DNA from: Cliona cf. orientalis | Taxonomy: Eukaryota; Porifera; Demospongiae; Clionaida; Clionaidae | Length of the DNA stretch: 64,000 nucleotides | Reading direction: 5' to 3' | NCBI GenBank assembly: GCA_963930775.1 | Contig: OZ005701.1 | Location: 3,107,669-3,171,668, forward strand | Part shown: in pieces, positions 47,414-59,366 of the stretch | How positions within the stretch are numbered: position 1 is the stretch's first letter | How the letters are laid out: the number at the start of each line of letters is the position of its first letter | Position numbers and translations under genes: made by a program | Notes under the pieces: generated by a model | Databases searched by the model: none | Told to the model about the DNA's origin: nothing | Seen by the model: only the letters and a program-made list of their open reading frames with translations

Positions 47414-47518
47414 GGTATGCGAGTAGGAAATTTTGGCGGATTTTAATTTGGCGGTTGTAATATAGATTGCCAAACCGCCAAATTTAATACCCCGCCAAAT
47501 TTCCGGCTATACGGTATG
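47414..47518 (+). mobile_element. Short MITE with GGAAATTTGGCGG ends
   Basis: GGAAATTTTGGCGG near the left end and CCGCCAAATTTCCGGCTATA near the right are inverted, with two more GCCAAA/TTTGGC motifs inside; about 105 bp in all. The CCGTATAGC end motif also occurs at 58640-58670 and, with GGGAAATTTTCG, at 58858 and 59443. Confidence 0.6.
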
Positions 47519-47519
47519 A

Positions 47520-48530
47520 TAGCTAACTATGGAAGGAGTTAAAAAATAAATCTGAGTCAAGAATGCAAGGTAGCCACCCAGAGAGCCTTTACATCAGAAA
47601 AAAAGCAAATTTTCGACATAAAGTGTGCATTTATGGGCGCCCAGATACTCTGATGGCTGTGATGACTGCATGGTTCCATGCCGGGCTACCTTGCATGTGT
47701 CAATGTGAACCACAGGGTGTATAATAATATTGTTCAAACTTACATGATATTACGGTAGTATAGTAACAGAATCAAGTACAATAATATTATTAGTTAGCTA
47801 CATCAATTTTGTAGCGAAGTCATTTTATCCTGGAGGGTATCATTTCCTTAGGTGAAAATGACTGAGGATTCATTTCAACCTAGGTTAAAATGAAGGGACG
47901 TCAAGGCTAGAATGACTGAGGAGTTATTTTGAGGGGGAGTCATCTCCACCTATGACACTGGACATGGCCCATGAGTCAAGAATTGATATTAAATTTAATT
48001 ATACTGCACGATGGTTGTACATAATTCAAATGAGATCACAGTAGTTTGATAGCAAAGTTAGTTGTTTGCAGAGGTTCTCTAGGTGTTTGTTATGAAAGTT
48101 CTCAGAGAAATTCAGAGTTGCCACCTGCTCTCGTCCGGGCAAATTTTTTCCAACAGAGTGATTCTGCAGTTCATGACTCATCATAATCACAGCCACAGGA
48201 GAAGGTTAGTGATAACCAAGAATCTTCCAGTGTTAAAAAACAAATCACAAAACAATGTGGATCGGAAAACAAAGGGGTGAAAAGGGAAAAAGAGACTGGT
48301 GAGGAGAAAGGACAAAAATATCAACCGATCACTGCTACAGTAAGCATGTGGTGGGTGGATAAGGACCTGCCACGGCCCACAGGGAATGCTTGTGTGAGCA
48401 GGATATGACAATTCCCCGGCCCTGATTGTTCATTTTATAAAAGATGATAATCTGACATTCTTTGATTGGTTGGCTGTTGTTGCAGCAATGAAGTATAATA
48501 ATAAGTCCCACAAAGATCAACGTTTTCACT
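47520..48530. other. Intergenic DNA
   Basis: AT-rich with no recognised gene or bounded repeat. Confidence 0.35.
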
Positions 48531-48534
48531 CGAG

Positions 48535-49243
48535 ATGACACAATACCAAACTGTTGGATGAGGCGACTGCATTTGATAAGTAGTGTGAATGTAATTGGAT
48601 TAACCCCAAAGCAGTGGCTGGAGAAAGTAAATAATGTGTCAATCCCTTATGTTGAGCACCAGTCTGACTTGCTTAGAAATGCCATTCTTTACCGCTATGG
48701 AGGCATCTACATGGATACAGATGCAAGTGCTACCAAATCATTCGATTCATTATTAAGTCAATACAGTATCATTCTCGGTCAAAACTTGGTGAACAATAGT
48801 GGCAATGGCCTAATTGTAGCCAGGCCCCAAAGCTGTCTAATGTGTGACTATGCTTCATCGGCTTGAGAAACATATGATGGCTCTTGGACGAAGCACTCCA
48901 CTGTTTCACTATCTGACTTAGTCAAGACGAACAACACAAAAAAGTATAACTTACTACTTTTGTCCAATACATCAGCTGAAAGAAAAAGCATTTCCACCAG
49001 TTATTCGATGTCAATTCAAATCAAGTTTCATTTTCTGCTACTCAGGTTTATGCCTTGCATTTATTTGGAAGCAAATTTCCAGACGATATTATGGAGCGAT
49101 TTAACAATCTAACGTGGATCAATGAAAGTCCTAGTATATTAGCTTGTCACATGCGCACGTTGATTCATTCTCAGCTCTTAAAGCCAGACCATTTAAATGA
49201 AACCATGTGCATCAACCTTCCTCCAAGATTATTATCTGTATAA
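48535..49243 (+). pseudogene. Glycosyltransferase family 32-like (DXD), split
   Basis: Open sequence from about 48535 contains HQSDLLRNAILYRYGGIYMD directly followed by TDA, the DXD sugar-nucleotide site of GT32 (Gly_transf_sug) enzymes. SFDSLLSQYSIILGQN then follows. An in-frame TGA at 48862-48864 comes before YDGSWTKHSTVSLSDLVK, which still looks family-like. A TACTCAG acceptor at about 49045 precedes a second open part (LHLFGSKFPDDIMERFNNLT). So there is probably an intron in the second half plus a nonsense codon. The N-terminal Golgi anchor is not seen. A decayed copy is most likely; a split gene is the alternative. Confidence 0.6.
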
Positions 49244-49249
49244 TTTTCA

Positions 49250-49875
49250 AATAATAATTATGATCTCTACCTATAAGTTTATAACACTGATCCAGTTGGG
49301 AATGCTTGATTACAGTGATTTCGATATCCACTCCATATTATAATACTAACTGAGCAGACAATGCCATGGCCTTAGGTGCATGTGAGAGAACGTGTACTAT
49401 TAGATATTTATATACACTGAATAGTTTCATAATATTATAATATTAAAAATATTGCTCCACTAATCACACTCTCTCTTGATCACACATTTCATAGCTGCAC
49501 GACCGCCTACAGTAATAAACTTTCACCCATGGGTCAGGAGTTATTAAAGCTTCCAGATATCAATTCTATTCAGCTATAGTTAGCTAACATAATAGCTAAC
49601 CCATGCTGTATATACATGTAGATCATACTTTAGTTATGAATGAACACATAATATTTTATATCACTATGCAGGGTATGAACAAAAAATTTAATTTTAAAAT
49701 TAAGCCCTTTCTCTACACTCAGTGCTCTCCAGATAATACATTCTTCTTGGAACTCAGCTGTACTTGCCAGTCTTGTGACTATAATATAATATATAGCTAG
49801 CTTTGGTGGATGATTATGACTGCAAAATGTAGCGGTAAAAAAAATGATAAATCATCATTAATTTTTTCCTCAGCC
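49250..49875. other. Intergenic DNA
   Basis: AT-rich with no recognised gene or bounded repeat. Confidence 0.35.
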
Positions 49876-49885
49876 TACACAGAGA

Positions 49886-49946
49886 TAGCCTCGTCCCCAG
49901 GCGCGGCCCCTCCCAACGCGGAGGCAGGGGCCTGGGGACGAGGCTA
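49886..49946 (+). mobile_element. 61-bp Mutator-like mini-element with perfect 9-bp TSD
   Basis: TAGCCTCGTCCCCAGGC at the left is perfectly inverted at the right, with only about 27 bases between. ACACAGAGA stands on both sides (49877-49885 and 49947-49955), an exact 9-bp target duplication. The terminal sequence matches the 616-bp element at 21376-21991. It is among the shortest forms possible: little more than the two ends. Confidence 0.88.
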
Positions 49947-49959
49947 ACACAGAGAATGA

Positions 49960-51290
49960 TTAGAGGAGCATGCTGGGCAGTAGCTATTAGCTAGAACCCA
50001 TGGCCACGTGTAGTGTGCTTTGTTTCATACACCCTGGCCCTTTGTCCATGTTTAATTCAGCGGTAGGCCCTGCCATGGACTGACTTAATAGTCTGGCGGA
50101 CCAGCCCCATGGCATACAAGCGTCACAAAGCGTGGCCGACTAGCTAGCAGGATCAGAAGCTTCCGAATTTAGTTCTCAACGGGCACGCGCGCGCAGGACG
50201 CACACGTACTCGTTTTAAACTTCCCGCCTGATGGCGAGCGGCGGCCCGCTCTTGTAATATTCATTAGCTCACTAACGGCGACGTTCACTAACCACGACAC
50301 TACACCAAGGACCTAAAAATTGCTCTACAGTGCTAATAAAGAGGGGCTCCCCCACTAAATCAATAGCGCTGAGTTTGAAAATCACAACGACATTCTCTAA
50401 AAACCTTCACAAAAGCCTATACCAGCGATTTAATTAGTGAACTATTAGCCAAAGGTCAAGCGTGTCCTACCTCCTCTGGCATGCAACTGTTTAAACCACC
50501 TAGGCGGGGCTTACTGGGCTTCAGGAAGCATAGTAAACCACCCGTGATTAATTGAACCACAACGCATGCCTGTGGTGTGTACCCCTTACCCTTTGTAGGT
50601 CAGCCCAAGAATGGTTTAGAGTTAGCATACATATAAGTGGCATTAGCCACAGGCCACCACAATAATATTATTTTATCATAATGGGCTATTCCAGGATACA
50701 CCCCTATGGAGGAAGTTGATTAAGTATTGAGGGGTTGATTTCTCAAAATTTAATTATTGTACTGAGGGATCATATGCCAAGAATTAATTGAGTTTAGACG
50801 GTCCTCCATACTGAAGTATAAATTTGTGTACTTAGGATACGGTCATTCTGTATGAATTAATTGGGTTTTGAGGGGTTACCATAGCCAATGTAATTAACAT
50901 GCCCGTGATAGATGCACAACCTTGGCCTGAAGTGCACCATTTAAATGCACCCCTATACTTTTTTGTACAAACTTTGCATGCCACCTTGTCGTAGTAGGTA
51001 ATTTTTACGCTCTAATAGTGTGCCAAGTGGCACCAGTGGCATATCTAGACTTGTAAAGTTACCTGGGCACTTGGTGGACCCAGTAGTGACTTGAGAATTT
51101 GAGACTCCTATCGACCTCGATCTCTCCCAACCCAATGAAAAAATCTCATTACATTTGTAACAGCAATATACCTCACAGCCAAAACAAGTGAGTTGTTAAC
51201 CCATAATGTGGGTTGCCTAAGTTACGTGCATACATGCACTACCTTCTCCCATAATGGATACTCCAAATAGCTCAGTTAATTGTAGTGATT
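49960..51290. other. Intergenic DNA
   Basis: GC-rich between about 50,150 and 50,620, which may be a promoter-like or repeat-derived island, then AT-rich. No protein family recognised. Confidence 0.35.
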
Positions 51291-51301
51291 AATGCAGTAT
51301 T

Positions 51302-51552
51302 CCATACTTACCAACCGTCCCTATTTTGGAGGGACAGTCCCTATTTTTGGTGCACTGTCCCACTTTTTCTGCTTAAAATAAGGTTTGTCCCTAATTTTTT
51401 TGTGACTTTTTTGTGCAATTTTTTCCTAACAAACTCGGTAATTTTGGCTATTTTTGCCAAGTTTCTTAGTAATGTCCCACTTTCAGGCCAAAAATCACAC
51501 TTTTTCAAAGATTTTGTCCCACTTTCAGGTTTTGATAGGTTGGCAAGTATGG
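51302..51552 (+). mobile_element. MITE with CCATACTTACCAACC ends
   Basis: CCATACTTACCAACC returns as GGTTGGCAAGTATGG with one mismatch. TATT lies on both sides (51298-51301 and 51553-51556). Inside, GTCCC(T/A) motifs with T runs recur about seven times. The 251-bp element is non-coding. Confidence 0.75.
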
Positions 51553-51559
51553 TATTCAC

Positions 51560-53400
51560 TCCATCACACTGATCACTCACACTCATGGTTTGGGAATTGG
51601 GGTATTACTTTGTTCAGCTAGAGCCAGATAATCACTGGAGGAAGATTTCAAGGAGTTTGATGTGTACAAGAAAAATGAAGTTGAATACATTATTAAGAAT
51701 TACTGAACTACAACGTTAGGAATATCAAAGTTAATGATTGCCTGTTTCCCTTATAAAGGTAATCCAAGGTACTGTACCAAAATGATTGTCTATCTCAATC
51801 CTTAATCATAGTTGGCGGGCATAATGAAAATTGGGGCAGGGGGTGCATTTTAATTGATAAAGTAGGCACAGGTAGCTAACCAGCTAACACCTATATGCAT
51901 AATATGCTACTTACGGGGGGGCGGGGGCCAAGGTTGCCTGTCCATTATACAGTGCATTCAGTGCTTATGTGGTGGAGTATTGGTATTTCCACCTGCTCTG
52001 CAACTGATTGCACGAATCAGAAATCATCTAGCTATTGTATGTGTAAAGTGCAAGATATCGATGTTAGAAACTTTGTCATACAGAGACGATAATGGCTAAT
52101 AATAATTAAGCCATGCTGTGCATACCTTAGAGCACTTTCACTAATTAAGCTCAAACTGCACCTAAGGTTAAGGTACTGTAATATAGTCAGTGGATGAAAA
52201 TAGCAATATTCCATGCTGGATGATCTCGACTAGCGCTGAAGTTGGAAATCATCTATTGTTACTATTGTAGTCTACACTCATTTAAATATAATATTATTAT
52301 TATGAATGCTGTAGTGGAGAGTGATGTTAGTATACATGTAGGTTACACACTGAAGTGCAGGTCTCTATGTGATTTACACTACTAAGGGTCACAGGCCTGA
52401 GGTGGATAATTTATTAACTCAACCTTATAAGAAGCATAGAGACTGAACCAATCGGTGTGTGTAACCAACTTGTACTATGATGTCATAGCTATGGCATAAT
52501 GCCATGGCAACAATGCCTGATGAGGGATGACTTAGAAGCCTACTAGTAGGTCTCTGAGTTATCCCTTAGGCCAACTAACTTAGAGACCTAATATGCCGGA
52601 CAAGTAAGGTAATGTATGAGGTGAATAGCGATGATTTAGCCACCTCCTAAGGAGCAATGTAATAGGTCAGAATGTTACCGTGACCATGGTACAACGTCAC
52701 TTAGATGCTAATAGCCTATTACCATAAAATTATTAAAGGTATAATTATAATATAGTTGGCTGCCCTGCTAAATAACAGTATTCACACCCATCGCCTTGCA
52801 CTTGATGTATGTACTTGAATCAGCTAGCTACTGCAACAGTTACTGCTATGTTCTTGCATCCTCTCCCAAATACACTTGGTTGTACACATACATGTATATC
52901 CAATGGCCTGCATACATGTATTTTGCAGCACATGCACTCCACCTTTCACTGTGACTGGCTAAGGGCCTGGCAGAGTCTCAAGATGAATAAGGCCCATTGA
53001 TGAGCAAATGGTCAGGGTCAGTGCCTATAGCTAGTGGTACATATCTAATCCAGCTTCCTAAAAAAGCCCAGCAATTATTATAATAATTGTAAAGTTTTTG
53101 AAACACTGATTGTTGTCCATGCAAGAGCAAGTACACTCTTATGATGTAAGATGCATAGCTGACAAATTCAGACCCTTATGAACAATATTTAATTTAATTA
53201 CTATGATTAATTGGATTATGTTGAGAACTATCATGGGAGAATTAAAATGAAGTATACCCTCATTATAGGCTAACGTGATCCACTTGTTTTTGCTTTGAGG
53301 TACTTGATCCGTGAATTGGCTATTTTACCAGGGCATAGGCCAGTATGTAATTAACACAGTGTTCACTCCACCACACATAATTATGTCAAGCATGTAGTTT
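51560..53400. other. Intergenic DNA
   Basis: AT-rich. A loose inverted region lies near 52,525-52,570 (GGGATGACTTAGAAGCC and AGTTATCCCTTAGGCC). No supported gene. Confidence 0.35.
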
Positions 53401-53457
53401 GGGTATAGGGTTGACTTTCGCCCTTAAAGCTGGAAGGGGGGAGTTTGGGTGCCTAAG

Positions 53458-53533
53458 GGCTGTCGTGGCTCAGTGGTAGAGCGCTGGCGGCTCAAGTCAG
53501 TGGCCCTGGGTGGGATTCCCGGCGGCTGCCCGG
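53458..53533 (+). repeat. tRNA-derived SINE head
   Basis: GGGCTGTCGTGGCTCAGTGG with TAGAGCG (A-box), a CTGGC/GTCAG stem, and GGGTGGGATTCCC (B-box) give a near-complete tRNA fold. The base 5' of the would-be anticodon is G rather than U. The unit runs straight into a T run and CTCTTCCAGCTAG. It is the best preserved SINE head in the window and matches the minus-strand unit at 1938-2012 downstream of the tRNA part. Confidence 0.65.
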
Positions 53534-54097
53534 ATTTTTTCTCTTCCAGCTAGCTTTAGGATGTAGATGGGGTGATGAGAGTGTGTGTGCCCATCCTTGT
53601 TAAGCTAAGAACTTTCATGCATGCCAGTCTGGCATATTTGCACGTACTTCTTGTCCAGTCTTGAAGACTATCATGGGACAATTAAGTATAGTAATAATAA
53701 TGATTGACAAACTCACATGTTTGACATAGTGGAGTGAATACTTCGTTAATCACTACGATTAACTGAGTTATTTTGAGAATCCTGTTACTGGTGAACCTCA
53801 CTACTTTAATATCAATGACATCATAATCACGCATGCGCATATTAATAAGTATGTGGCAGCTGCACTTGAAGTTTGAAAATGGAGAGTTTCTAGCTATCTT
53901 TTACGGTGGGAAACACGAGACAAAACTTTGAAATCACTAAAATAAGTACAATTGAAGGTAAGTTATTTTTTTTTATTTTGGAGGTAAATTAGCTAGAAAA
54001 TATTGGTTTTGGAAGGCTGTAGCTACTGAGCTGGCCTAGCTTGGTAGCTATCATAAGTACTATTGAGCTATGCATGCTGACTATTATTTTGTTTACC

Positions 54098-54139
<42 letters not shown>

Positions 54140-54614
54140 CACTGCAAAAATAAAGTGGTTAGTTTAACCCATCTTAGGTTACCTGAGTTTCAGTTCATGA
54201 CAAGCCATGATTGTGGAATGTACATTAAAAGTATTCTCTCAAAGTCATTCTCTTAATCAAATACTGTAACTGAAGCCAAGCTATATGCATATCTGAACTA
54301 TAGCACTAAGTTGCCATGCATGCACTACTACATAGAACAGAGACATGATGGTGAATGACATTAAGTGAAGTGGTTGCAACTGGTAATCGAAGTAAGTGTG
54401 GTTATTACCCGAAACTTGGCAGAAAATACGGTTTTGCTTTATTTGGCTCTCTATAGCAACTGCATGTCTCAAGAAACAAGATACATGTAACTTATAGCTA
54501 TAATAAGAGATATGTTATAGCTAACTCAAAGAACGCAGTTATGCAAAATCATTATTATCAGTGCAATTCAGGTAACCCAAGTTGTGTTAAACTAACCCTT
54601 TGGTTTTTGCAGTG
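54140..54614 (+). mobile_element. MITE with CACTGCAAAAA ends in an (AT)n tract
   Basis: CACTGCAAAAATAAAGTGGT and following bases (about 47, including TTAGGTTACCTGA) return inverted at the right end, finishing TTTTTGCAGTG. (TA)n sequence lies on both sides. Partial relatives are at about 20320-20370 and 21120-21290 (TTAGGTTACCTGAGTTGCAC). The ends are of the same CACTG type as 36857-37098. Confidence 0.8.
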
Positions 54615-54899
54615 ATATATATTATATATAATATATCTAATATATATATTGATTCTGGTATCTTCTGTGTGAAAAGCTTCACAAAAAATAATTGGCTTAT
54701 TTTTATAGGTGTAAAGAGTTCATGCACAGGAGATTTAGCATTTTCAGAGCCGAACTGAAGGTGTAATTGAACACTACCACACACTACCTTCAATTGTGTT
54801 AATGCTTGAGACGATATTTATGTTTTGTATTATTTGTACACATATTATTATCGTATGTACTCGAACTGTTTCATATCCAGCAAAATTTGAGAAGTGAAG

Positions 54900-55123
54900 T
54901 AATATGCTGTGTATGTAGTAATCATCACTAGTAAGTGGTGGTGTAATTAGTGATAATCACTAATCGATAATAGTGACCATCACTAATAATGGTAGTGATC
55001 ATCACTAACACAAAGTGGTGATCTTAAAAGATGGTGACCCTTCACCTCTCAATTTTTGGTGACTATTTGGCAAGGATTTCACTACCTTTTTTAGGTGACG
55101 TTCACCATCTAGTTTTTACAGTG
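54900..55123 (-). repeat. CACTG-terminal fragment with GTGATNATCAC motifs
   Basis: The minus strand starts at 55123 with CACTGTAAAAACTAGATGGT. Between 54900 and 55040, AGTGATNATCACTA-type palindromic motifs recur five or six times. Motif clusters next to a CACTG end resemble the subterminal arrays of CACTA elements. No opposite end was found. Confidence 0.45.
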
Positions 55124-55561
55124 TATATGGATTAACAACCCACTTGTTTTATGAATTGGCTATTTTACCAGAGCACAGGCCAGTTTGGCCTGGACCCGTA
55201 CCCTGGTAGGCCCTGGCGTAGCTATGCCACTGCTATACTACATCATACGTGTATAGATATTCATTCTGAATTGTCAAAATAATTAAAACTTCTATGCACA
55301 CTTTACATGTTCTTTGTGTAACATGCACACTTGGACCCCAATCTATGCATGTTAATTAACTGACATGAAATAGGCATATAGATATAATTACGGCCTTAAG
55401 ATATTATTGAAATGCCTGTTCTCTTTCTTACAAGATTATAGCTACAAGCGTAGTAGTATAAGTCAGTCTGAGAGCAAATAGCCTTTTGATCTACAGTTGG
55501 CTATCGCAAGAAACAAGCTACCAATGGTCTCATGTTCTTCTGATCTATAAGATTGGATTAA

Positions 55562-55915
55562 GGTAGCACTAAAGTGCATGGGCGTGAGCGTCAGGATTGG
55601 CTAATTTAATTAGCGAATCGTGAAGGGGCGTGGCCGAAGAGGCCATATACGAGTGCTTTTGGTCGAACGTGGGCGTGTCCAGAATAGGCCAGGGATGATT
55701 ATGCGCGTGTAATTAGCGACCGGAAGTGGCCCCTGAAGAAAAGACCGGTAATTGCCCACATCAAAGCAAGATCAAAGCATTCTTTCTTAACTATTAACCG
55801 CAACGACTTATTAAGCGACCGGAAGTGGCCCCTGAAGAAAAGACCGGTAATTGCCCACATTAAAGCAAGATCAAAGCATTCTTTCTTAACTATTAACCAC
55901 AACGACTTATTAAAC
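55562..55915 (-). mobile_element. Truncated copy of the TTAA-site element
   Basis: It starts after TTAA with GGTAGCACTAAAGTGCATGG and follows the 18450-19460 element read from its right end (TAATTAGCGACCGGAAGTGG and on). A segment of about 99 bp is then tandemly duplicated (about 55715-55813 and 55814-55912), and similarity stops. Confidence 0.8.
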
Positions 55916-55947
55916 ACTAAGTAGTTATACACTAAGTAGAAAAATTT

Positions 55948-56352
55948 AAGCGCACATTATTTATTAAGCGCATGCCCTCTTCTTGTCATAAGCTATTGTT
56001 TATTAAGCGGATGCGCTTAATAGGCGTGGCGTTCTATGAACCTGAGCTTGACCGGCTGGAAAGTATTTGGAGTCCAGCTATCTTTGGAGAAATGATGGCC
56101 ACGAATAACGTTGTCATGCAAAAAGATCGACAAATCGCCAGCACTCGTCATCTTGAGCAGCAACTGTAAACGTTAAAGTACTCGATCGATCGATCGATCG
56201 AGCGCTAGTGCTAGCGGGCTTCGCATCCATCACGTGCCCAAACGTTTGTGGGCGTGGTTATGTGCCATATAAGCGCATATCCTTTTATTAATTAAGTGCA
56301 TACTCGTTTACCGCTATAAGCGCATGCGCTTATTAACCAGAGTCGACGGTAT
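55948..56352 (-). mobile_element. AAGCGCATGCGCTTA-family MITE, diverged copy
   Basis: The right end AGCGCATGCGCTTATTAACC with AGAGTCGACGGTAT matches the ends of the 24481 and 34181 elements. ATTAAGCGCATGC recurs near the left. The centre is different and includes (GATC)n at about 56184-56200 and a GCGCTAGTGCTAGCG hairpin. Confidence 0.65.
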
Positions 56353-56359
56353 ATATCAG

Positions 56360-57020
56360 ATCAGAGTGATAGGATTATGTATTGGTTGGCCCTCAACTAA
56401 TGCAGTGCTGATGTGTGTTAACAGCTAATAATAACCAACAGCTACTTGAGACCTTAGGAGGTAGTACATACCACATCTACTTCTTGTCCTGTAGGTAGCT
56501 ATATATAGACTAAATTATTCATTCAATATTGGTACCACAACATGACAAATTATGTGTGACATTTTATACATATGAGTCAAGTGCCAATTGCATACATGTA
56601 AATTTTTATAGTGCTATACATTACAATGCATAGATTTCTGAAAATCGCATATTAATTTTATCAAGAGGCCCATTTTGACGAATTCGCATATGTGCATAAA
56701 ATTATATATTCATGCATTTAAGTCTGATTGGGAATTATTGTAATAAGCAATTTTAAAAATTGTATGAGGTGAATGAAACTGAATACGATTAAAAAAAAAT
56801 TAATAGCATGTAAAATTATTTGATGAGAATACTGTAGCATCCCGGGCAAGTGGATTTAGCGGAAACGGACGAAAGCGAAAACGAAAACGAACGCGGAAAC
56901 GAAAACGGAAACGAAAACGAACAAGGAAAGGGTCGTCAAGCAGGTTCACGTTGTGGTATAGGTCGACGATCTTGTAAGCTGCTTTATCGTGCAAAGTAGT
57001 GTGGTGCATCCAGAGACATG
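56360..57020. other. Intergenic DNA with hexamer-like (ACGAAA)n tract
   Basis: AT-rich with no recognised gene. At about 56863-56930, imprecise repeats of CGAAAACGAAAACGAA and CGGAAACGAAAACGG form a simple-sequence tract. Confidence 0.5.
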
Positions 57021-57031
57021 TGATAGGCTAG

Positions 57032-57317
57032 TCTCGCTAGCCACACCCTTCAATCTCAAGAGAAAGAGGGTCTGGTGACCATGCGTACAGCGAGTTGTTC
57101 CGTCGGAATGCAATAATTACAAAACACGTCACGGATAACCGCAAACAATGCGGAGATGACCGCATTGCGCGCGCGCCGCCAGTAAAGCGTTGCCAAGCAA
57201 TAAATTCAAATCTCAAATCTGATTGGACGCGACCAGTTTTGGTCGCCAGAACAACTCGTTGTACGCATGGTCACCAGACCCCTCTTTCCCTCGGATTGGG
57301 GGGTGTGGTGCGCGAGA
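57032..57317 (+). mobile_element. MITE with long inverted ends and CTAG target
   Basis: About 75 bp at the left (TCTCGCTAGCCACACCC, then GGTCTGGTGACCATGCGTAC) return inverted at the right with a few mismatches. CTAG lies on both sides (57028-57031 and 57318-57321). 286 bp, no coding capacity. The superfamily is not obvious. Confidence 0.78.
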
Positions 57318-57329
57318 CTAGTGACAGGC

Positions 57330-58850
57330 AGGCTTCTCATGCCAGCTACTAATAGTATATTATATAGTGCACTGCGCCAACAAAGTTTACCAGTCTGGAG
57401 TCCAGCAGGACCTTCCTGATCTTTGCATTTAGCCCGGCGCAGGTAGCTAGCTAGCTAGCTAGCTGCCTTCCAACATGGGCTGAAAAATGACTCAGCTATG
57501 CAGCCATACTGATACTGAGCCGATCTGGAGCACTTAGAGTCACCCTAAATAGGTATACTATGTACAGTACTGTCATCATTCATGATTACTTGAATATATT
57601 ACAGAACCGTGACCAGATACTCAACAATATTTGACCTCATCTGATAGTCCTCTACTGACCTATCTAGCTACATGTATTTAGTTGAAGGTATCTACTAACT
57701 TCGGGCGATTGTAGAATCCCATGACAGGGCGTCAGTGATGCATCTAGTCCAGCCTCATCCCCAGACCCGGGGTGCCCTCCCAGATTCACTCAGCTTATAA
57801 AAGCTGGGTGGGCCATGACTCTCATGGCGTGCGCGCTACCAACATGTTACTAGCTACCCATCCCTGGCTTATCAATAATGATTAGGCTATAAAGTTAAAA
57901 AGTTAACATCTGACACAGTGGCGTAGGAAGATGTTTTTGAGCAGGGAGCTGAAAGTAACAGTAAGCAGGTAAAGACTCGCTTTACGCACGTGTAGCGTGC
58001 GAAAGCTAGAGGGGTCTGGGGGCATGCTCCCCCAGGAAAATTTTGGAGTTCTGAGAGCTTTTCTAGTGCATTTTCGAGGACATTCTGGACTCTTAGCTTG
58101 TCACATGTGAACACAGATCAGTAGTGACTACTGATCTGTGTTCATATGTGACAATTATTGATATCTACACACCGTGGGGCTAAGATACACCATAATCATA
58201 AATAACTCAACCCTGATTGTGGCAACAGATGAAAAAGAAAAGTGCAAACCTCAGAGGGTGAGCCCCACTACAGTATGTGTGATTACCTATTAATCATACA
58301 GTTGGTCTTAGTTACTAACTGTTATGTCATCCTCTCCCTGAACATAGTGAATAGGAGAGGTGTAGTGGGTCTAGCAGGCTAGATTAGCGTACTATGTATG
58401 TCATTCACTCTACTCTGTGACATCTGGAATTAGTGAAACTAAAAGATCATAGTTGAAAGTAGGGAGAAAATAACAGAAAATTTTTAGGGAGATTTTCGCG
58501 GTTTTAGAGCCACCTGCAAAAGTTTTCTGTACGAAATGTGGGCGTGCTGTACCCACCTACGTTAGGTTTGACATTCTGTGAAAGTTCTCCATGAAATGGT
58601 CACTCTAACAGATTTGCAAAAGTTTTCTCCCTCGAAAGTTTCCTGCTATACGGTAATATCTCCACAGCTACAGATGACTTGTGTATAGGAAGCCAAGTGA
58701 GGTCAGGTCAGTCGAGCCTGGCCAACGTCTATACATCCAGAGTATGTGAGAGGGACAATGAAAATGAAGGCATAATTTTTGAGCACAAAATGATAGAAGG
58801 GAATGGGTGCTTTAAAGAATAAATAGCCTTGTCAAGAACTCTGTAATTAT
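57330..58850. other. Intergenic DNA with MITE fragments
   Basis: No supported gene. One-ended fragments include CAGTGGCGTAGGAAG at 57918 (same end type as 59951) and AGCCTCATCCCCAGACCC near 57750 (like the 21376 family). CTTTCCTGCTATACGGTAAT at about 58643-58666 resembles the GGGAAATTTTCG family. Confidence 0.45.
58099..58153 (+). repeat. Near-perfect 55-bp hairpin
   Basis: TTGTCACATGTGAACACAGA with TCAGTAGT is followed immediately by its inverse, with one mismatch and almost no loop. It could extrude as a cruciform or be the remnant of two abutting element ends. Confidence 0.75.
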
Positions 58851-59051
58851 GAATTATACCGTATAGCGGGAAATTTTCGAGGGTAGCGATTTCGCGGATG
58901 TGGGATTTTGAACTATTTCACATTTTAATTTTCGAGGATCAGCCCTGAGGCAAAGCTACACCCTCAAATTGGATGCAATAAAACCACGCCCTCTTCTTTC
59001 ATACGTACATGCGTGGAAATCATAGCAGGTAGTGTTAAACACGAGCTAACT

Positions 59052-59366
59052 ATGTCTGAACTACAAAGCTGTGTTGTGGAGGCGATGATCCGTGGCTACC
59101 ATGAGTATCAAAGCATTTGGGAGGCTGAAATTGGAGAAAATCTGACGTGTATCCGAGAGCCCGGCAACGTCCATGACCCCTACACTGTAGCTGTCACAAA
59201 ACCCAAGTCTTCAACAATAGTTGGACATGTCCCAAGAAAAATGTCAGCTATATGTTCGCTCTTTCTTCGAAAAGGAGGCAGTATCTTTCGAAAATGGCTA
59301 GCTAACGCTACAAATAGAGCATTTTCTGTTCAGCATGATTTATATCGACCACACCCATTCTACTGA
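59052..59366 (+). CDS. Small HIRAN-domain protein
   Basis: ATG at 59052 (MSELQSCVVEAMIRGYHEYQ) opens a 104-residue frame without introns. GENLTCIREPGNVHDPYTVA and IVGHVPRKMSAICSLFLRKG are the core of a HIRAN-like domain, found at the N-terminus of HLTF-type helicases and as stand-alone proteins in invertebrates; in HLTF it binds DNA 3' ends. The usual closing strand after FRKWLANATNRAFSVQ is altered, and the frame ends YRPHPFY, so the domain may be truncated. CCGTATAGCGGGAAATTTT occurs in the same orientation on both sides (58858 and 59443), suggesting carriage by a repeat. Confidence 0.7.
   Translation: MSELQSCVVEAMIRGYHEYQSIWEAEIGENLTCIREPGNVHDPYTVAVTKPKSSTIVGHVPRKMSAICSLFLRKGGSIFRKWLANATNRAFSVQHDLYRPHPFY

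Noticed and set aside
56800-57009. Frame with alternating Arg-Phe
   Set aside because: Translation of the imprecise (ACGAAA)n tract.
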